A stretch of DNA of 64,000 nt, taken from positions 80,889,980 to 80,953,979 of the forward strand of contig CP136063.1 of assembly GCA_032622095.1 (NCBI GenBank), in the 5' to 3' direction. This DNA comes from Siphonodentalium dalli (taxonomy: Eukaryota > Mollusca > Scaphopoda > Gadilida > Siphonodentaliidae). How positions within the stretch are numbered: position 1 is the first letter of the stretch; every line of letters begins with the position of its first letter. Positions 22,759 to 34,260 of the stretch are shown here, one piece after another. The position numbers and the translations under genes were made by a program. The notes under the pieces were generated by a model, which saw only the letters and a list, made by a program, of their open reading frames with translations, searched no databases and was not told where the DNA came from.

Positions 22759-23213
22759 GTAACATGCAATTGATGTAGAATGATTTGACAATGTGACGAA
22801 AAATATAGCTTCAAACTACAACAGGCGCCACAGAAAGTCGATATTCCACATTTCTCCGATTAAAAAAATATTTTTCGCATATTTTACCCAAAAATGCAAC
22901 CTTTATCAGATGATATCCTCACTGTTATTGTAGCATGCATTTGATGTAGTATGATTTGACAATGTTGTGGAAAATATAGCTTCAGTCTACAACAGGCGCC
23001 ACGTAAAGTAGATATTCCACATTTCTCAGATTTTTCGTTATTTTTTCACTTTTCCCCCCAAAATGGAGACTTTCTACATTGGGGATGCATGGGGGGTTTT
23101 AGTATGTTGTTGTGGAAGCTATGCTGGAACGATTGACACCAAAAAAGCTTCTATTGCAATTAGTTAGGGGTTAGGGGTATTTTTAATCTAGATCCATGCA
23201 CTGGACTATAACG
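22759..23213 (-). repeat. right arm, outer part of the composite inverted repeat
   Basis: It continues the interrupted unit, adds one more full 172-bp unit to about 23035, then the unique outer arm (gagactttctacattgggg, ttagtatgttgttgtgg, gctggaacgattgacacc) that mirrors 17640-17760. Confidence 0.85.
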
Positions 23214-23402
23214 ACACAAGCTCTAGATGATGTGATTGACCTAATCTATCAGATTTGCCATTTGTATTTGTCAATGTATCATGACCAAAACGCGAGCACT
23301 AATCGGCCACAATCCGCATGCATAGCGGTATACATTATGCTTATAATTTTGTATAGATACATGTATAATCAGCCTGGCCGGTATATATATTTCTGCAGAA
23401 TG

Positions 23403-23513
23403 AGTTTTGATGACATAATTGCGATTTTCCAAATGGCACAACGTGAGGAAGAAGAAAATCCAAGACAACATTTCAGTAAAGTTATAAGGGATAGGTCCAA
23501 CCCACCAGAATAA
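23403..23513 (+). pseudogene. possible Harbinger-like transposase N-terminal remnant
   Basis: The end of a plus-strand frame reads MSFDDIIAIFQMAQREEEEN ... FSKVIRDRSNPPE. An acidic helix followed by V-x-R-D-R-x-N-P resembles the start of PIF/Harbinger nucleases. The frame stops just before cagtgacgtagctag, and no downstream nuclease domain follows, so it would be a fragment only. Weak evidence. Confidence 0.25.
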
Positions 23514-23662
23514 TCAGTGACGTAGCTAGAGAGTCTCATTTGTGGGGGTGCCAACCTTGATAATTACAACTGCACCACCCCTTCAACCAGTCGGATGGAT
23601 CAACATAATCTACTGGACGAACCATGACTCTGTTCAATATGAGATTTTTTTTTAGATCTGAC

Positions 23663-24202
23663 TAGGGGGGGGGGACATTTTTTTCCGGGCACGTATGCCG
23701 TGGTGGGTGGGTGGTCGATGGGACCAACACATTTTTTTTTCTGCAACTCAAAATAAATTTTCCTGCAAGTTTTTTGACTGTTTTTGCAATGAGTTTGGCT
23801 TAAAACACATTAGAATAAGAGAAATAATGTAATTCTAACTGCTAAACTGACTGCAGGCAGTTATCGTGTTGTATTTTGTTGCAGATTTTGAAATCCAAGA
23901 TGGCCGCTGGCAGCCATGTTTTTTTGGCCGAATTACCCCAAAATGACAACATGTCAACGTTAACATCCATCACAAATAGTATGCACATAAATTCATATAC
24001 AGCTGTTTACAGTGAATTTACTCCCGCAAATCTCTCGTTTAGTGTTAAGGGGGGGGGGGGGGGTGTCCAAAAGTGGTCGGAAAAAACTGCCGAAAACGGA
24101 AAAAAATTTGGACGCGGGGGTGGGTGGGTCACAACAAGGGTCGAAAGTTAAAAATCAGCTTACGTGCCTGAATTTTTTTTTCCGAACCCCCCCCCCCCCC
24201 TT
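23663..24202 (-). mobile_element. poly-G-ended hAT-like MITE, copy 2
   Basis: Inverted orientation copy of 4355-4896: shared landmarks are cacgtatgccg, ctgcaggcagttatcgtg, aagatggccgctggcagcca and acagctgtttacagtg. Flanks gatctgac at 23655-23662 and 24203-24210 form a perfect 8-bp target duplication, matching hAT biology. Confidence 0.8.
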
Positions 24203-24210
24203 GATCTGAC

Positions 24211-24604
24211 CTGAAAATTGCAATAAATCCTATATAACATCTATGCAGTCGCTGCATGTTGCATCAAACTTATATGGATCGCTGTAAACGTATAGTGTGT
24301 AGTTCTCACGAAATATATGGGACAGATGCAACACCTATTCCGAAAGAGACCAAATGTGCAGCTATATATGGTATCCATATAGCCCTATATATAATGCACA
24401 TGCATATAAACATTTGGGCTGTTCTATCGGCGTACATGTCACGCAATTACCCCTAGAAGAAATGGATGACGCCTGCATGCATTTATATACCAGTTATGGA
24501 AAATACGGACACTATATAAGCTAACATAACTATTCATTAAATGGTAAGAATCCGCTATCGGTTTGAGATGAAGACATCGGTTATTGAATATGCATACCGG
24601 TATA
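24211..24604. other. no gene recognised
   Basis: AT-rich spacer with no repeat or coding signal that I can support. Confidence 0.4.
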
Positions 24605-25437
24605 TAGATAGTTTATGACATAAAACGTCCACACAAGACTGATGTCAAAATAACAAATATATATATAACAATGTCAACAATGATTCAACATAATATATAT
24701 ATACTAGCCGATGAGCCCGACGTTGCCCGGGCTATTCAAAAACCAAATTTCAAGTCGATAGCTCCACCCGTTTCCGAGATCTGGTCTGCGCATGCGCGAA
24801 GCTGGCGTCGCACGGGCTCGGCGACCCGATAAAATTCGTATCCGGGGCAAGATACATTCACATACCAAATTTCAAGTCGATAGCTCCACCCGTTTCCGAG
24901 ATTTCGTCTGCGCATGCGCGAAGCTTGCGTCGCACGGGCTCGGCGACCCGATAAAATTCGTATTCGGGGCAAGATACATTCACATAGCAAATTTCAAGTC
25001 GATAGCTCCACCCGTTTCCGAGATCTCGTCTGCGCATGCCCGAAGCGGGCGCCGCACGGGCTCGTCAATACGACAACGTCCACCGCCTGGTCAAACTACA
25101 CACACGTACCAAGTTTCGTCCCGATCGGTCGAGAATCGTAGATTTGTATTAATGACATACAGACAGACAGACAGACAGACATACAGAGGTCTTCAAAATA
25201 TATATGAGACTATAGTAACTATTTCATTATTATATCAGACTCAGTAGAATTTGACCTTTCTTTGAAAAATGTCCGGACCATTGTTGCAGATTATGTTGCA
25301 TGTATGAGGATCGTTGTTTTGCATTATGTATTGGAATTTTTGGCCATCATTCAATCCAATAAATGTATCACTCGTCATCCCTATCTCAGAAAAGAAGTGT
25401 TCACGCATCTTATCATATGTTTTGCAGCGGTGCACGA
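24605..25437 (-). mobile_element. LINE 3' end, copy 2, interrupted by a Helitron
   Basis: The 3' UTR part (24605-24703) and coding end (25210-25437) match the LINE tail at 9895-10200 almost base for base: acataaaacgtccac, acaatgtcaacaatgattca, gaatttgacctt and aaaaatgtccggacca. The coding piece keeps TYDKMREHFFSEIGMTSD. The Helitron at 24704-25209 separates the two parts. The copy is 5'-truncated near 25437, inside the Cys/His region. Confidence 0.8.
24704..25209 (-). mobile_element. non-autonomous Helitron, copy 2
   Basis: Same family as 5686-6199. On the minus strand it starts TCTCATATATATTTTGAAG and ends CTAG followed by T, with the hairpin around ccgggcaacgtcggg. It retains the repeated gatctcggaaacgggtgg segments. 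It sits inside a LINE 3' UTR; the uninterrupted LINE copy at 9970-9990 shows the empty site with no duplicated target bases. The base before TC is G here, not the usual A. Confidence 0.8.
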
Positions 25438-26045
25438 AAAAGTGCAAGCAAAAGTTGCCTTACCAAATAATATATATATGTAATCGTCGCGATCATCTGG
25501 ACGCAATATATATGCAAATATTCGCAGCATACACATCCATACGTAATGATGCGCTTGTTTTTCCACACAACCTAATTATGTTATGCAATTAGTAATGGTA
25601 AAATGGTCTCTGTGGCGTATAACAGAAATTTCACTGTGTAGAATGATCTAGAATACACAGCTTTGCAAGGCTAGTACACAACGCTACTGAGCTGACACCG
25701 TTCCAATAACATGTGCGTCGGCAGAGGTACCCCTCGAATCGAGTTTAAACGTTGTGTTTGCAGATAAGTGAATAAGTTAAGATAATTGTAAATTGGCAAA
25801 TGAGCTTTCCGGCATGTCTGTATATTGTTCAAACATCCAGACTTTACATAAATATTATACATATTGAACGGTACTATGCCATAACATGACATAACTTAAC
25901 TCTACAATGTATACATTCCTGAACTAACATAGCATATATTGGCAATACAACGCGATGATTAAATTCATATATATGCATGGCAGGGGTGTTTTGTTTTTAT
26001 TTGTTTGTTTGTATGGTTTTGTTTTTATTTATTTAAAAAAAACTG
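25438..26045. other. no gene recognised
   Basis: AT-rich spacer with short unrecognised frames only; nothing supportable. Confidence 0.4.
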
Positions 26046-26049
26046 TTAA

Positions 26050-26441
26050 CCCTTTACCCAACAAACCGGCCAAAACCGGCCAAATAAAGCTTCAACGGCC
26101 TAAAATATCTTGGGTCTGTCTCAATAAAACCATACAAATATGGATATCATTGGAACCGGATCATTGACCACATTGTGATGGTTATAGTTATGCCCTGTGC
26201 CAATGCATTCTCTTATATATGCGAGTCGACCATAGGTCGCCTCGCATATATAAGAGAATGCATTGGCCTAAAAAAAATCTTTTTTTAACACTTTTTACCA
26301 TTTTTTCTTACATTCTTTAACAATTTTATAATTTTTAATGTGTTAAGCCAATGCATTCTCTTATATATGCGAGGCGACCTATGGTCGACTCGCATATATA
26401 AGAGAATGCATTGGCACAGGGCCCTTCTGTTGGGTAAAGGG
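26050..26441. mobile_element. piggyBac-like MITE 2 with two cruciforms
   Basis: TTAA flanks at 26046-26049 and 26442-26445; ends CCCTTTACCCAACA match as inverted repeats. Just inside each end lies a near-perfect palindrome of about 65 bp with arms ccaatgcattctcttatata. The central part repeats the ttttttcttacattcttt phrase found in the larger element at 13647-14476, so both are one lineage. Confidence 0.75.
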
Positions 26442-26788
26442 TTAAGGGCTAAATAGTTGATTATTTTACCGAGTTCAGCATGTTCACATGTAAATATAGT
26501 ACAACCTAAGTCGACGGGGTTTTGGACTTTTGGATGATAATAGGCACCTTTCGCACAATGAACTATACTAAGTTTGTGAGAAAATCGTGCCGTTTAAACT
26601 TCTTGCCACTCACAGTAATGTGATATGGTTTTGTTTTCCGTGATTATTTTGTACTCACTTATACTGTTAACAGGTCATAGTTTGCATGGCGCTTTGTGTT
26701 TTACAGATTCTTCTGTTTCACGGCGACGAATGATTTGATATAGCCACTAAGAGATAGAAATTAAGGCCACATGGTGATAACAATTTAA

Positions 26789-27296
26789 AGGCCCACTTAA
26801 TTTTCACATATATAAAATATATGCCATATTATATACCATTTGAAAGAGGATGATCTAAAATATTGTATTATCAACTTATTGGGTGTCATAAACTGTGAAC
26901 ATGTTGTTTTTGGTTAAGTTACCGACGTGTATTTGTGCTTAAGTTTCATCTGTTTTGTTGTGCAAAGTGTATTATTTTCAATGGAGGTAGAATAACTCTA
27001 TATATTAAAGATAGAGTTATTCCCCTTCCATTGAAAATACATTTTTAGTTTGAATTATGTTGCATTCTGGGAGCCATAACGGGGGAATCTTTCTATGATT
27101 TCAGCTGTTTTCTATTTCTCCATGGGCATCTTCTGATACACAGACGTTTCAAATGGTGATGACTTATGGTATTTTAATCATGTTTTTATGGCACAGCATA
27201 GCATATAGCATATTAAAATCGTATATCAAAGCACTATACAAAAATAGTAAAAATATAAAAAAATATTCGGTGACTCGAAAATTAAGAGGGCCGTCA
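26789..27296 (+). mobile_element. AGGCCCAC MITE, copy 1
   Basis: Ends AGGCCCACTTAATTTTC and, inverted, attaagagggcc. TTAA precedes the left end; the right flank has diverged. The centre has a hairpin, agaataactctatatattaa with its partner tagagttattcc. Copies are at 31747-32206 and, truncated, near 60955-61415. Confidence 0.6.
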
Positions 27297-27299
27297 ATT

Positions 27300-29290
27300 C
27301 CCACAATGATGACCAGAGAGAATATCTCACTCTTAAAGTGATGTGAAACACTCCGGTAGGCTGATTAAATAGAAATGGATGATAATATTGCTCAAAGTAG
27401 TTATTTTTACAAATATTAAATCCAAACTAACAACATACACCGTCATTATTATATATTAATTAAATTCAATGGCTACTCGATGGCGAAATCGTGTTCGTTA
27501 CTTTATCGTCGATAGTTGCGTCCCGAATCGAGAAGTAAATATTTACAATTGAGCGTAGTTCAGATGATGTTTTATATGGAGTGGTAAGGTATATTTGCTT
27601 CAGATTTCCGGCGATGTAGTAGAATGCTACATTCCTCCTATAGATTGGCATAGTGCCTGTATACTAACTTAACAGTTTAACGCACCCGAACAAGTCCATG
27701 ATACATCTTTAATACTATATGAGCATGATTTGTATTTGTGAGTTTTGTTGAAAGTGGGAAACCGTAATCGAATACGGATATGACAAAATGACAACTGGCA
27801 GAAAGAACACACACTTATATAGTGATGTATAGCACCATGTTCATAATTATTATCTGTAGTTTTCATTGGGCGAAAGGTGTCTTAATATTTGATATAGGCC
27901 TACGTTCTTCGATCAGGCATACTGGCCGAGGGCTGAATTCTTCCAGTGAGAACAACTGAATTAAGTGCACAATGTCACCACCAATGTGTCCATATAGTTA
28001 TTGAATGGAGCCTAATTGGGCTGGCTGTTGTTAATTTGAAGCCTATTGTCAGAGGTGCATATACCCATGCAATGTCTTTAAATTTTTTTTATAATGCGTG
28101 CTATTGGTAATCTATATATGTAAATGTATGGGATGTTTAAAAATATATAGACCAGTTAGAGGTCATACCCGTATGCTTATTATTTTTTTGGAGAAATTCT
28201 GTCACACTGTATGGTGCTTATTTTGGGAACGTAACATCCGTATGTTAATTTAAATATTGCATGGGATCTCCAGGCTGGCCATACTGCAGTCCTACCAGGA
28301 TTGCTTGTGCCACCACTCGATCAGTTCAGGCAAAGAAATTTGTTGCAGGAAATCTGTTCGGTAACTCGTACCGTATGACAATATACCATGTTCTGAATCT
28401 GATCCCAAGCTACCATGCATTTCTAGCTTTCTCCTCCCTTGCGATTTCATACAGCTTCACCAGCTGTGTTGCGTATACTCTGAAATTTTCGCTATTTTCT
28501 AAATTATATGACCAGTGGTTGAGTTGGAAAGATATACATGAGGCCTACACAAAGCATATAGTGATGTTTCCGACAACGGAGGGGAAAAACGTAGTGGCGA
28601 GCGGAAATTTGTTCTTTTTTTTTTTGCTTTTTTTTTAAACATCCATCTACGGAATATATTAATTCTCAATATATGCCACCCCTTGCATGTGAAGCGTTGG
28701 TAGTATTTTGAATGAAAACGCGATCGCGAAATCAACAGCCAACTTAAAACACCGGACGTGTAAAAAAAAAAGCAGATCGGCGACTGATCAGCAAAGTATG
28801 CTATTACTGCGATCAGAGATGACTCTTGTTTCGTGTTTTTTTGTTTGTTTTTTTATTTTAATTGTTGCTTTTACAGGAGTCGATAAATTTAGAAGAGGCG
28901 GAGGAAGTTTGGATTAGAGGTGGGAGGGGGGGGGGGGGGGCTTGTTACCGGAAACATTACTATTTTTCTTTAGGCCCGAATGACGGTGCATACATAGTGC
29001 AAGTGACTGACTTCCTTAAATGCTGGATGTGCATGGCCATCCTGTAGTGTTATTTCAACCGTACCCTTATTGTCAGATTGGTCCACCCTGTATATAGTCT
29101 TATTCCACCCGTATGCTTATTTGGACCCCGAGTGTATCAGCTCGGGTGAGTGGACGAGGGGCGGTGGTGTGGGCGCGCTATGTATTCTATACATTCTATA
29201 GGTTTATGTAGAAGAGTAGATTCTCCGTTTGGAAAGAATATATATAGGCATACACGAATAGAAATTCTGTTGAAAGTTTGAAACGTATTA
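27300..29290. other. no gene supported
   Basis: The longest plus-strand frame (28261-28638, 125 codons) has a hydrophobic stretch (ILNLIPSY-like, YHAFLAFSSLAISYSF) but ends in a poly-T-encoded run of phenylalanines and matches no family I know. A G14 tract lies at 28925-28940. I do not annotate a gene here. Confidence 0.35.
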
Positions 29291-29294
29291 CTAT

Positions 29295-29434
29295 TTATCT
29301 TCGGCAACATCGGGGTACATGGAGATTTAATACATGGATGTCGATTTTGATCCCCGAGGCGGAGCCGAGGGCTTCAAAAAGAGACACCCATGTATTAAAT
29401 CTCCATGTATACCCCACGATGTTGCCGGAGATAA
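29295..29434. repeat. 140-bp palindrome
   Basis: Arms ttatcttcggcaacatcggg and its near-complement ccccacgatgttgccggaga enclose acatggagatttaatacatg. The loop carries ccccgaggcggagccgaggg. It could form a long hairpin. Confidence 0.7.
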
Positions 29435-29539
29435 TTATGTTGTCCCCACAACAATAGCCATGTATGTCTCCTTAACTTAACTGTGTTTGTCATTGATTCT
29501 CCGATTAATTCACACCAATAAGAATAATTCAGTATCTTA

Positions 29540-30905
29540 TCTTATTCTGAAGGGGGCTTGAAGAACATGCTAAACACATGTCACAACTACAGTATTACCT
29601 GGAAGTTCGAGTACTCTTTTTCCAAAAGCGAGGTAGTTGTCTTCGGGCCAAAAACGTACCACACAAGGCAAGCACGAGACAGCTCGATGTGGAAACTAGG
29701 CGAAAACAAACTCAAAGAAGTGGAGAGCGTGGTACATCTTGGGATACCCCAAAACCAGAAGTCCGACCGTCAACCAAATATAGATAGAGCATGTGAACTA
29801 ATGCGTAAAACCTTTTTCGGTGCATGCAGGTCGGCCACCACAAAATATCTATCGCCAATATCTCAACTGATCATACTAAAGCATGTTGCACTCCCAAAAG
29901 CTTTATATGGCTGTGAGATGTGGTATCAGCTATCAGAAGCAAATTTCCTGCAACTCGAACGATCTTACCGCATGTGTCTCAAAACAATTCAGTGTTTACC
30001 GACAAGGACAAGCACGGAATTGGTCATGTCAAGCCACTGAGAGTAGAAATTGAGAAAAGGAAACTCTTTTTCATGGGTACCCTGATAAATTTACCATGCA
30101 CTCACCGAGAAGCTCTTCGAATTCTCCTGTTCAATCTTCATGGGTACTTACTGTATAATCGCCCTCCTTTTGGATTTCTGGGAGATATTATCCCCATTCT
30201 GCGGAAACATAACTTGTATGAGTACCTGACCACATTTTCAGAAACGGGCTTCTTTCCCAACCAATCACAATGGAAGGCTACAGTGAAACAATACATGACG
30301 TCCTCGTCCGAAACACTTCAAGTGGACAATGTAGCTGCTCTCGATTTCTTTCGGAATGTGAAGCCTCGTCGCACGTCCTCTTGGAGGGGGTGGGAGTTAT
30401 GTTGGGCCAATCTTAAGTATCTCACAATATCAGTTCGAATGGCTAACATCCTCAACAGGACGACTTACGACAACAATTCTCTTTGCAAACATTGCGGGCA
30501 ACTGTACCACAATCAAATAGATCATATGCTCTTGCACTGCTTCTCTCCGCATATCACTGATTTCAAAAACCACTTCTGGTATCGAATAATCAACATCTTC
30601 GATTTATCGACGTTTCTAATTCTAGATCGCCTATCGCCACAAGATTTCTTGATGTATTCATTTGGCTGCAAGTCTATGAATGGGTTGGATTCCTCAACCA
30701 TAAACAACGAGGGTGAACTTTTTGTAGAATGTTTTTCGTTCATATGCATTTTGTGCCCATTTAGTCCGTGGAGTGAGAAACAGCATTGTTGTTATCGTAT
30801 ATCATGTTGTCCTGAATAGCAACACATCTTATTGTTTCTATATTATGTAATTGTATCTATTGTTGTATATATCGTCTCCATTTAATGGTGGAATAAACAA
30901 TCTCT
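29540..30905 (+). mobile_element. LINE reverse-transcriptase C-terminal half
   Basis: Open from 29558: SKSEVVVFGPKT, a W-x-L-G-E-N-x-L-K-E-V segment, HLGIP and ALYGCEMW, typical of the region after the YxDD box. A frameshift near 30035 moves the frame, which then gives LRVEIEKRKLFFMG and a terminal Cys/His cluster CKHCGQ ... DHMLLHC. The copy is 5'-truncated before the catalytic YxDD, so it cannot be active. Its 3' UTR runs to about 30900 with no clear poly-A. Clade not assigned; the domain pattern fits I/L2/CR1-like LINEs. Confidence 0.75.
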
Positions 30906-31515
30906 CACGTGCTCATATACCCCCAAATTTCGCGCACGTTCTCTTATACCCCGATGCCAAGTGTGGCGAGGGACATGCATGGTGATTTAAACGTGGCGTT
31001 GTACATATATGGCCAAGCAGATTACTAGTTACTACCGGATGTGGGGACAAGCCTGATGACCAACTGTTTGCGATTAAACTTATTTATCTCAAACCGGACC
31101 CGGTAACGATTTTCATTTTTTCCCCAGAGATTCTCAGATTCGATATCTTCTGAGTTTTTTCTCAAACGTGGCAGTACCGTATAGATTCCGACAGTGACGA
31201 TTCAAGGACGGGGAAACAGCAGTGAGTTGGTTTAGGGTGCCTTCCTCCCCACCCCACGTATAAAGAGTTCTGTAAATGTATAGTGGTGGGATGAACTTCC
31301 AAGGTGCTTGCATGTGGTTGTATACATATTCCCCGTCCAAATTGACGGCAGGTCTGAAAACACATGATAGACATGATGGTGACAAGGACCTCATCATTAG
31401 TCTATATAAAATGACTAAATGTTCAACAGGGCGTCATGGGATAGTGGATATATAAAACCGTTTAACATTATTATTGACCGTTGTTTACTAAATATTTATT
31501 GACGAGTAGTCCTCT
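30906..31515. other. no gene recognised
   Basis: Short frames only; none with recognisable domains. Confidence 0.4.
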
Positions 31516-31519
31516 TAGG

Positions 31520-31595
31520 CGTTGGGAAATGTTCAGATGATAAGTGTTCAACAATCGGCCGTTTGTTGAATTTGTTATCTGAACATTTCCCAACG
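31520..31595. repeat. 76-bp hairpin
   Basis: Arms cgttgggaaatgttcagat and atctgaacatttcccaacg are perfect, with a second inner pair, gttcaaca and tgttgaat. Confidence 0.7.
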
Positions 31596-31746
31596 ATAAA
31601 TACGAACCATTCTGCACTTGTATCATCTGTTCGCCTGTCTGTTGTCTGCTTATATTAACTGAACATCCCTCCAAATGAATAATAGACCATTACAAAATAT
31701 CCTCGTATAACTGATGGAAGAATCCATTCAGTAAAGAAAGAGTTAA

Positions 31747-32206
31747 AGGCCCACTTAATTTTCGAATCCCCAGATCACATATATAAAATATATGCCATAT
31801 ACCATTTGAAAGAGGAAGCTCCAAAACATATTATCAACTTATGCGGTGTAATAAACATTATTATAAACTGTGGACATGTTGTTTTAGTTGAGTTTACTGG
31901 CGTGTTTTTTCGTCTGGATTGTAGTTCAAATTGTACTATTTTCAATGGAGGGGGAATAACTCTAAATCTTAAAAATAGGGTTTTCAGTTTGAATTATGTT
32001 GCATTCTGGGAGCCAAAAACGGGGGTAATCTTTCTAGAATTTCAGCTGTTTTCTGTTTCTCTATATGGAGATCTTCTGAGACACAGCCGTTTCAAATGGT
32101 GATGAATTATAGTATTTTAATCATATTTTATGACATAGATTGTTATTAAAACCGTATATGGCACTATAATAAAAAATAATCAGTGACTCGAAAATTAAGT
32201 GGGCCT
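31747..32206 (+). mobile_element. AGGCCCAC MITE, copy 2
   Basis: Ends AGGCCCACTTAATTTTCGA on the left and tcgaaaattaagtgggcct on the right, an essentially perfect inverted repeat. TTAA flanks the left; TTTA, one base changed, flanks the right. About 460 bp, no gene. Confidence 0.75.
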
Positions 32207-32394
32207 TTTAGAGCATAGGCCTATATAGGGTAGACTTTACTCACCTCACGTTCCGTATTATCCCTAAAACAGAGACAAGAAGCCCTTCTTCTAAACCCGT
32301 CGTCGTCGTATGTTCGAGTCTGGTTAGGTTTTTCCTTCACCATAGATGTACAGTGATACGATAATATCACAGACGTGTGTGTGTTCGCTTCAAA

Positions 32395-32565
32395 AGAAAC
32401 GAGAAGCGAACACAGGGTGCGAACTTCGTTGGCAAAGAAGTTCCAGACGCGCGAATTTATCAACTCCTCTGGTCGACTGGCGTGGAACTCCTGTCAACAG
32501 TGTGGACTATTGGCTCATATTTGAAACACAGTCTGCGAGGAAACACAATATTTGCTGAAGTTTTT
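32395..32565 (+). repeat. dispersed repeat shared with 37130-37300
   Basis: gcgaacacagggtgcgaact, aaagttccagacgc, aactcctctggtc and acagtgtggac are shared with the second copy. A longer plus-strand frame crosses this region (32377-32799), but I cannot assign it to any family. Confidence 0.6.
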
Positions 32566-33250
32566 TTTAAAGACGATCATGCAACTCACTCAAATTTCCA
32601 ATCAAGATTATGTCCAGCCAGCGTCAAGAGCGGATCAAATTCACCAACGCTCGGAATAGTCGAAAAATCGATCTCTAGTGACACGGCCAATAAACATGCC
32701 AGATTTTTTATCGAACAAACGAAACTCCAGTCAGAATCACTTTATGAACATTCGGTGTTCTCGGGACTCCCAAGAGAATTCATTCACCTGGCTGATTAAT
32801 TAGTCCTTACGCCATGAGGTATGCATGGCTCAAACACTGAAATATGTGTCGCTGACAGCGCTTATGTTATGCTACACGTGAATTCTTCAACACATTCGAC
32901 CTTGCTCGCTGCTGTGAAAGCGAAAGTGTAGAGCTACAGGATGTTGATTAATAACCGCTATAGTCAGTTATGCGCAGGCGCACAACAATCGATCGAGCCA
33001 CAAATACGATTAATAAGACTATGTGGTGCCTTTGATGGTCCCAGCTATATTAGCCACTGGAACGCAAAACAAGTGTAACGGAAACTTATTATGCAGTGAG
33101 TGCATTGTAAAATATCAAATAACTGTCGGTGACTTATTGTAATGGGGAGGGGGTATAATTATATATCGTCGTTCGTGTGTTTCATAATTATGGCAATGAA
33201 CATTGCCATGGTATAAAGGAACGTGATCAAACACAATTTTATTTATGGTT
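32566..33250. other. no gene recognised
   Basis: An open frame of about 140 codons ends at 32799 without recognisable motifs. Nothing else seen. Confidence 0.35.
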
Positions 33251-33254
33251 TCCA

Positions 33255-33425
33255 ACTGCACCCCCCCCCCCCCACACTTTCAACCAGACAAAAATCCCAT
33301 GTTCGTGGAATTCCATTTACACCCCACCCCCTTGGTTGGAACTTTACAACTGCATGTTAACTCAATCTTTCCAACTGTTGCAAATCAAAATTTTGACCAA
33401 ATGCACGGCGGGGGGGGGGGGTGTG
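33255..33425. repeat. segment bounded by C13 and G12 tracts
   Basis: ccccccccacac at the left and gggggggtgtgg at the right are inverted; between them is gttggaactttacaactgc and related text, like the poly-G-associated sequence near 56650-56830. It probably derives from a short inverted-repeat element. Confidence 0.4.
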
Positions 33426-33789
33426 GGCAGAAAAAACTGCAGGTTTTGAACATTTTGGGGCGGGCCCACCACCCTGGGAACGCAAGTTTGTTCCTGTCCG
33501 ATCTCGGACACCTATACCCTTCCAACACAAGTGTTTTCCAAGTGGCAATTGGGGAACAACCACCATAGTTTGATGAAAAACTGTGAAAATAGCAGGATAA
33601 GGCAGACAAATGGTGTGGAATATGTTTAAATAACAGAGGGGTGAAATGCCAATCATGTAAGCTCAACGAAAAAACATAATCTCATAAAATCACAAAACTC
33701 TCATTAATTAAACTTGTCAAATAAGGTTCAGCATCCATACCCATAGGTTACCCGCACCAATACATTATTCAGAAAGGGTAATAGTTACA

Positions 33790-34260
33790 GGGTAAACTAA
33801 GGAAAAAACTACCACTGAAGAGATTTTTTCAGAATAGGTTTATGTTGGCGGATATGTTTATAGAACAATATACAGTTTTATTGAATGTACCCAATAATCC
33901 GAGGTGAGAATTTTATGCAATAGCAATTTCTCCGAGGGTGCACATTTCAGTGAAATAAATTATATGAATACTGGTCGGAGAGTGATTACTTTGCTGACAT
34001 AGTCACTATTTATCACAGTAACTATATTTGATCGATAACTGAATTACGTCCAGCCTATAAGTATATTGGCGACAAAAGGAACACTATTATGCTCAATTCA
34101 TCCCAAAAAGGAAAATAAAATTTAAACGTTGCCCAAATTTCAATAAAAATACTATTTTTGAAGAAATTTCGACCAATCAATCTTTATTATTGTTTATAGG
34201 TATATCAGGCATTCGAGATGTTGCAAATCGTTTTAAACTCGAACAGCCTGTCACTGGGTT
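33790..34260. repeat. dispersed repeat shared with 10690-11160
   Basis: Same order of blocks as the first copy: aaactaccactgaagagat, tggcggatatgttta, cacatttcagtgaaataa, actggtcggaga and ccaatcaatctttatta. Confidence 0.6.

Larger units (their letters stand above)
17619..23213. mobile_element. transposon-like element with 717-bp composite inverted repeats
   Basis: The left arm (17619-18336) and right arm (21205-23213, less a nested 1.3-kb insertion) are inverted copies. From outside inward each has cgttaatagtccagt (or near), cctaactaattgcaatagaa, ccagcatagcttccacaac and ctttctacattgggg, then 3.3 tandem units of about 172 bp beginning atcggagaaatgtggaatat. The 2.9-kb core carries one minus-strand gene. 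Without the nested insertion the element is about 4.3 kb. No target duplication is evident, so the outer boundary is inferred from the end of arm similarity. The superfamily is not identified. Confidence 0.75.

Noticed and set aside
28261-28638. 125-codon frame as a host gene
   Set aside because: Ends in a homopolymer-encoded phenylalanine run, no family match, no splice evidence.
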